DNA from: Burkholderia arboris
GTDB lineage: Bacteria; Pseudomonadota; Gammaproteobacteria; Burkholderiales; Burkholderiaceae
Assembly: GCF_902499125.1 (NCBI RefSeq)
Contig: NZ_CABVPX010000020.1
Location: 62,001 to 126,000, forward strand
DNA length: 64,000 nucleotides
Direction: 5' to 3'
Below are positions 60,121 to 64,000 of this stretch, piece by piece. Numbering within the stretch: the stretch's first letter is position 1; each line of letters begins with the position of its first letter. The translations under genes were made by a program, and so were the position numbers. The notes under the pieces are model-generated. The model was not told the DNA's origin. It was given only the letters and a program-made list of their open reading frames with translations, and made no database searches.

Positions 60121-61113
60121 ATGGCCGACCAACCGAATTCCCCGGAATCCTCCTCCCGTCCCGACAGCCGTGAACCGAACTGGGAGCGCGCGGCGCTCGA
60201 GCGGATCGCGCTCGCGGCCGTCAAGGAACAGCGCGCGGCACGGCGCTGGAAAATCTTCTTCCGCTTCGCGTTCCTCGGCGTGTTCGTGCTGTTCGCATTC
60301 GCGCTGATCGATTTCTCGAGCGATTCGAAATTCTCGTCGAGCGGGCGGCATACCGCGCTCGTGACGATCGACGGCGAGATCGCGGCCGGCGTCAATGCGA
60401 ATGCCGACGACATCAACACGGCGCTCGACGCCGCATTCGACGACGACGGTACCGCCGGCGTCGTGCTGCGGATCAACAGCCCAGGCGGCAGCCCCGTGCA
60501 GGCCGGCATGGTCTACGACGAGATCCGGCGGCTGCGTGCGAAGCACCCGGACAAGCCGCTGTACGTCGTCGTGACCGACATGTGCGCTTCGGGCGGCTAT
60601 TACATCGCGGCCGCGGCCGACAAGATCTTCGTCGACAAGGCGAGCATCGTCGGGTCGATCGGCGTGCTGATGGACGGTTTCGGCTTTACCGGCCTGATGG
60701 GCAAGCTCGGCGTCGAGCGCCGCCTGCATACGTCGGGCGAGAACAAGGGCTTCTACGATCCGTTCTCACCGGAAACGCCGAAGATGGATGCGCATGCGCA
60801 GGCGCTGCTCGACCAGGTGCACGCGCAGTTCATCAAGGCCGTGAAGGATGGCCGCGGCAAGCGGCTGCACGAGACGCCCGACATGTTCTCGGGCCTGTTC
60901 TGGACCGGTGAGAAGAGCGTCGAGCTCGGGCTCGCCGACGGCTACGGCACGACCGACACGGTGGCGCGCGACGTGCTGAAGGCGCCTGATCTCGTCGACT
61001 ACACGGTGAAGGAAAGCCTGACGAACCGTGTCGCCCGCAAGTTTGGCGCGGCCGTCGGCGGCGCCGCAATGAAGGCGCTGACGGCCGGCGGCGCATCGGT
61101 CAGCCTGCGCTGA
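60121..61113 (+). CDS. sppA: Signal peptide peptidase SppA (S49 family)
   Basis: The 330-residue inner-membrane protein has one N-terminal transmembrane helix (about 44-62) after a ~40-residue cytoplasmic segment. The S49 catalytic serine is S157 in MCASGGYY, and the general-base lysine is probably K209 in SGENKG, 52 residues later. Both lie in the single-domain form of about 300 residues. It degrades signal peptides after processing. Last in the rluC unit. Confidence 0.9.
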   Translation: MADQPNSPESSSRPDSREPNWERAALERIALAAVKEQRAARRWKIFFRFAFLGVFVLFAFALIDFSSDSKFSSSGRHTALVTIDGEIAAGVNANADDINTALDAAFDDDGTAGVVLRINSPGGSPVQAGMVYDEIRRLRAKHPDKPLYVVVTDMCASGGYYIAAAADKIFVDKASIVGSIGVLMDGFGFTGLMGKLGVERRLHTSGENKGFYDPFSPETPKMDAHAQALLDQVHAQFIKAVKDGRGKRLHETPDMFSGLFWTGEKSVELGLADGYGTTDTVARDVLKAPDLVDYTVKESLTNRVARKFGAAVGGAAMKALTAGGASVSLR

Positions 61114-61171
61114 CTGGCCGGCGGCGGGCCGCAACGGCCCGCCCCGAGTCACCGGTTCGCCGGCCGCGGCT

Positions 61172-61894
61172 TCAGTTCGCGAGCAGCAGGAAGATTGCGG
61201 GGCGCTTGTGCAGATTCGGCGCAGGCGCCTTTTTCCAGTCGGTCACGGTGCGGCTCGCGATCGTCTCGGTCGCGAGGGTCAGATCGGCCGCGACGCAGAT
61301 CTGCGTCGACGGCGCGCAGGTCGCGACCAGCGTGTCGAGCATCGCCTGATTCCGGTACGGCGTTTCGATGAAGATCTGCGTCTGGCGCGCCTTGCGTGAC
61401 AGTTGCTCAAGTTCGCGCAGGCGTTTCGCGCGCGCGGCCGCATCGACCGGCAGGTAGCCGTTGAACGCAAAGCTCTGGCCGTTCAGGCCCGACGCCATCA
61501 GCGCGAGCAGGATCGAACTCGGCCCGACGAGCGGCACGACCTTCACGCCGCGCTCGTGTGCGCGGCGCACCAGCAGCGCGCCGGGATCGGCGACGGCCGG
61601 GCAGCCGGCCTCCGACACGAGGCCGGCGTCCGCGCCGGCCAGTATCGGCGCGAGCAGCCGGTCGATGGCGCCGGCCGGCGTATTGACGTTCAGTTCGCTG
61701 ATCTCGATTTCCTGGATCGGGCGCGTCGTGCCGATCTTCTTCAGAAACGCGCGCGTCGTCTTCGCGTTCTCGCCGATGTAGTAGCCGAGCGTGCCGGCGC
61801 GAGCCTGAACGGCCGCGGGCAGCACGGCGGCGAGCATCGATTCGTCGCCTTCGCCGAGCGTGTTCGGGACGAGGTAAAGCGTGCCGGCGGTCAT
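61172..61894 (-). CDS. Tetrapyrrole-methylase family protein (RsmI-like)
   Basis: The 240-residue SAM-dependent methyltransferase of the tetrapyrrole methylase fold begins GTLYLVPNTLGEGDES. It contains GLVSEAGCPAVADPGALLVRRAHERGVKVVPLVGPSSILLAL, the cofactor-binding glycine region. It is shorter than RsmI (about 290 residues) and differs in its N-terminus, so it is a paralogue rather than the canonical 16S rRNA 2'-O-methyltransferase. It overlaps maf by four bases. Confidence 0.82.
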   Translation of the reverse strand: MTAGTLYLVPNTLGEGDESMLAAVLPAAVQARAGTLGYYIGENAKTTRAFLKKIGTTRPIQEIEISELNVNTPAGAIDRLLAPILAGADAGLVSEAGCPAVADPGALLVRRAHERGVKVVPLVGPSSILLALMASGLNGQSFAFNGYLPVDAAARAKRLRELEQLSRKARQTQIFIETPYRNQAMLDTLVATCAPSTQICVAADLTLATETIASRTVTDWKKAPAPNLHKRPAIFLLLAN

Positions 61895-62523
61895 GCGCGG
61901 TCTCCACGGGTGGTTGCAAACAGCGGGTATTCGGCGGCGCGCAGCATCCGCGTGAGCGCGATCAGCGGCAGGCCGACGAGTGCGGTCGGGTCGTCGGAGT
62001 CGATCGCGTCGAGCAGCGCGATGCCGAGCCCCTCGGATTTCGCGCTGCCGGCGACGTCGTACGGCGTTTCCGCGCGCAGGTAGGCGTCGAGTTCGGCCTC
62101 GGGCAGCGAGCGGAAGCGCACGTGCGTGACGACGTCCTCGACCTGGGCTTCGTCCGTGCGGCTGTCGTACAGGCACAGCGCGCTATGAAATTCGACTTCG
62201 CGGCCCTGCATCGACACGAGCTGCGCGAGCGCGCGCTCATGCGTGCCGGGCTTGCCGATCTGCAGGCCGTCGAAGGTCGCGACCTGGTCCGACCCGATCA
62301 CGAGCACGCCGTCCGGCGCGTCGAGCGTCGCGGCCACCGCGCGCGCTTTCGCGCCGGCGAGGCGCAGCGCGGTCGCGGCTGGCGTTTCGCCGGCAAGCGG
62401 GGTTTCGTCGAGGTCGGGCGACAGGACGTCGAACGGCACGCCGAGGCGCTCGAGGAGCGCGCGGCGGTAACGGGAACTGGAGGCGAGAATCAGCCGCGGC
62501 GGGCGGCAAACGGTATCCGGCAT
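61891..62523 (-). CDS. Maf-like nucleoside triphosphate pyrophosphatase (YceF type)
   Basis: Maf proteins hydrolyse modified or non-canonical NTPs (YceF prefers m7GTP). The 210-residue protein has the family start LILASSSRYRRALLERLGVPF, the DETP acid, GSDQVA, IGKPGTHERA and the late GSAKSEGLG loop. YceF lies beside yceD-rpmF in E. coli; here too it is divergent from yceD-rpmF-plsX, supporting the YceF subgroup. Confidence 0.88.
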   Translation of the reverse strand: MPDTVCRPPRLILASSSRYRRALLERLGVPFDVLSPDLDETPLAGETPAATALRLAGAKARAVAATLDAPDGVLVIGSDQVATFDGLQIGKPGTHERALAQLVSMQGREVEFHSALCLYDSRTDEAQVEDVVTHVRFRSLPEAELDAYLRAETPYDVAGSAKSEGLGIALLDAIDSDDPTALVGLPLIALTRMLRAAEYPLFATTRGDRA

Positions 62524-62753
62524 GGTCGGTTGGATCGGTGAGTCGTCAGGTGTGGCGCGGCGTTGCGCGGACGCAAGCTTAAGTGATTGACCGCAAAAGG
62601 TAAAACAGGTATGCTTTCCCGCTTTTCGTCGGCAGGCTTTCGTTGTGGTGGCGCCTGCCGGGTCTTCGGAAGTAAAGTACGTCATCCGCGGATGAGCCGT
62701 ACGCGAGCGGTAGCAAGCCGGATTCGCAAGTCAGCCTGTAGGCAGGAGCGCAC

Positions 62754-63389
62754 ATGAACACTTCTTCTGGCAAACCTGCGGCGGCGCTTGATCCGCACGC
62801 GGTCGACCTGTTCGAGTTCGCCCGCAGCGGGCGGCAGGCAGCAGGAGCGGTGCACCTCTCGCAACTGCCGCGCATGTTAAACGAAGTGCCGGCGGACGCG
62901 CCAGATCGCGACACGGTCTTCACTTGGCAGGCGGAAGGGTTCACGCAGAAGGAGTTGCAGGACGACGGCGCCGATGGGCAGCAACCGTACCTGCGCCTCG
63001 CGGTGCATGGCCATGCGTGGCTCACGTGCCAGCGTTGCATGACCCCGTACGACCAGGCGTTCGGCGTCGACATGACGTACCGGGTCGTCGCGACCGAAGA
63101 AGAAGCTGAAGAATTTCCGCTCGACGACGATGAAGCCGATGTGATCGTGGGCTCACGCCAGTTCGATCTCGTCGACTTGATCGAAGAGGAATTGCTGCTT
63201 TCGTTGCCGCTCGTGCCCAAGCACGAGGTTTGCCCGGCAGTTCACGAAAGCCTCGTGTCGGGTGCGAGCGGTCCCGCGGAAGAGACGGACGAGGAGTCCG
63301 ACGAAGCCGGGGACGAAGGCAAACGGCCGAATCCGTTCGCAGCGCTGGAAGCGTTGAAGAAGGACGGTGACGGCACCAAGAAACACTAA
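62754..63389 (+). CDS. yceD: DUF177/YceD family protein
   Basis: The 211-residue protein belongs to YceD, linked to 23S rRNA accumulation. It has the CxxC pair in LTCQRCMTPYDQAF, a central acidic segment (EEAEEFPLDDDEADVIVG) and LVDLIEEELLLSLPLVPKH. A second cysteine-containing stretch (VCPAVHE) and an acidic C-terminal extension (EETDEESDEAGDEG) follow. It is upstream of rpmF, the usual arrangement. Confidence 0.92.
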   Translation: MNTSSGKPAAALDPHAVDLFEFARSGRQAAGAVHLSQLPRMLNEVPADAPDRDTVFTWQAEGFTQKELQDDGADGQQPYLRLAVHGHAWLTCQRCMTPYDQAFGVDMTYRVVATEEEAEEFPLDDDEADVIVGSRQFDLVDLIEEELLLSLPLVPKHEVCPAVHESLVSGASGPAEETDEESDEAGDEGKRPNPFAALEALKKDGDGTKKH

Positions 63390-63487
63390 GCAGTTGTGGC
63401 GCGGGAAGGCGTAAGGGCTTTGGGCCAGGGTAGTTAAGCGCCGGATCGGGCTGTGTTAGAATCCGGAAAATTATTTAGGAGTTAGTC

Positions 63488-63667
63488 ATGGCAGTCCAGC
63501 AAAACAAGAAGTCGCCGTCGAAGCGCGGCATGCATCGTTCGCACGATTTCCTGACGGCAGCGCCGCTGGCAGTCGAGCCGAGCACGGGTGAAGTGCATCT
63601 GCGTCACCACGTCAGCCCGAACGGCTACTATCGCGGCAAGAAAGTCGTCAAGACGAAGAACGACTAA
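63488..63667 (+). CDS. rpmF: 50S ribosomal protein L32
   Basis: The 59-residue protein reads [20 protein letters not shown] and ends [10 protein letters not shown], the standard L32. A strong AGGAG ribosome site is 10 bases before the ATG. Confidence 0.98.
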
Positions 63668-63742
63668 GCGTCAAGTCACGCGTTGCGCGCTACGTTCGCC
63701 GTTCGCGTGACAACTGGTTCGCTTGACACTTTCCTGGCGCAA

Positions 63743-63773
63743 CAAAAAGGCGGCATTCAACTGCCGCTTTTTT
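63743..63773 (+). terminator. Intrinsic terminator-like hairpin between rpmF and plsX
   Basis: AAAAGGCGGCA pairs with TGCCGCTTTT around TTCAAC, followed by T's. It may only partially reduce read-through into plsX. Confidence 0.75.
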
Positions 63774-63796
63774 GTGCCTGAAATTCGTCGCATTCC

Positions 63797-64000
63797 ATGA
63801 CCGTAAAGCTCACTATCGATTGCATGGGAGGCGACCACGGCCCGTCCGTGACCGTTCCCGCGGCAGTCAAGTTCGTCCGCGCGCATCCCGATGCGCACCT
63901 GATGCTCGTCGGCATCGAAAGCGCGATCCGCGCTCAGCTGAAGAAGCTGAAAGCCCTCGACGATCCCGCGCTGACCATCGTTCCCGCCACCGAAGTCGTG
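63797..64000 (+). CDS. plsX: Phosphate acyltransferase PlsX (partial, 5' end)
   Basis: Only 68 codons are in the window; the gene runs off the right edge. The start MTVKLTIDCMGGDHGPSVTVPAA is the diagnostic PlsX N-terminus (DAMGGDxGP type). PlsX forms acyl-phosphate from acyl-ACP for phospholipid synthesis. Position after rpmF is the usual one. Confidence 0.94.
   Translation, partial: MTVKLTIDCMGGDHGPSVTVPAAVKFVRAHPDAHLMLVGIESAIRAQLKKLKALDDPALTIVPATEVV

Noticed and set aside
61123..61143. Hairpin between sppA and the RsmI-like gene as a terminator
   Set aside because: The stem GGCGGGCCG/CGGCCCGCC is perfect, but no T-run follows on either strand, so it was not listed as a terminator.

Overview
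The window is high-GC (roughly two thirds G+C) chromosomal DNA. Gene content, protein sequences and gene order point to a betaproteobacterium of the genus Burkholderia, probably the B. cepacia complex. This is judged from recognised protein families and synteny; no database search was possible. It looks like core chromosome: I see no insertion sequence, integrase, phage module, CRISPR array or rRNA operon. Most genes are conserved housekeeping genes.

Layout: (1) 1-2.8 kb: end of the heptose kinase gene hldA, hldD, a small ComEA-like DNA-binding protein, and cysM. (2) 2.9-6.1 kb: mltB (-), a class II histone-deacetylase-like amidohydrolase, and a monoacylglycerol-lipase-like hydrolase (-). (3) 6.3-8.9 kb: methionine ABC transporter metN-metI-metQ. 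(4) 9.0-11.1 kb: etfB-etfA, then a decayed N-terminal fragment of an acyl-CoA dehydrogenase gene. (5) 11.2-16.2 kb: dadA (-) divergent from an Lrp/AsnC regulator; a radical SAM protein behind an excellent LexA box; a TM2 membrane protein and a sugar-dehydrogenase-like protein (-). (6) 16.2-18.65 kb: ribosome operon rpsP-rimM-trmD-rplS. (7) 18.7-27.1 kb: CoA pyrophosphatase, AmpE/CobD-like membrane protein, M48 peptidase-rsgA-DUF2007 (-), orn (+), yjgA-mog (-), pmbA (+), folA (-). (8) 27.4-34.5 kb: the more accessory part: an exported proline-rich protein, a VpsR-like sigma-54 activator, thyA, an 857-residue FecR/DUF6600 surface-type protein, an ArsR-type regulator and a 46-residue putative lipoprotein. 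(9) 34.6-43.3 kb: thioesterase, fumC, MATE exporter, S4 protein, alanine-rich exported protein, a 260-residue protein of unknown function, azlC-azlD with an AraC regulator, creA, and two identical tRNA-Asn genes. (10) 43.4-50.8 kb: fdxA (-), pncB, an orphan lutC, an antiporter-like transporter, a 2-hydroxyacid dehydrogenase, rmuC, and a GNAT protein. (11) 50.9-54.0 kb: molybdenum-cofactor genes moaA-mobA-moeA (-). (12) 54.2-64 kb: rne (-) divergent from rluC-gph-like-Rieske-sppA; an RsmI-like methylase and maf (-); and yceD-rpmF-plsX (+, plsX runs off the end).

Several units form coherent functions. rpsP-rimM-trmD-rplS, rsgA, orn, rne, rluC, yjgA and yceD-rpmF serve ribosome and RNA metabolism. 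moaA, mobA, moeA and the distant mog cover much of molybdopterin cofactor synthesis. folA and thyA belong to one folate cycle but are separated by a regulatory gene. I found no clear previously undescribed system. The best leads are a 36-bp palindrome containing the LexA box, the acyl-CoA dehydrogenase remnant, a pentanucleotide repeat upstream of folA, perfect palindromes near the VpsR-like and FecR/DUF6600 genes, the repeat-rich RNase E tail, and the orphan lutC.
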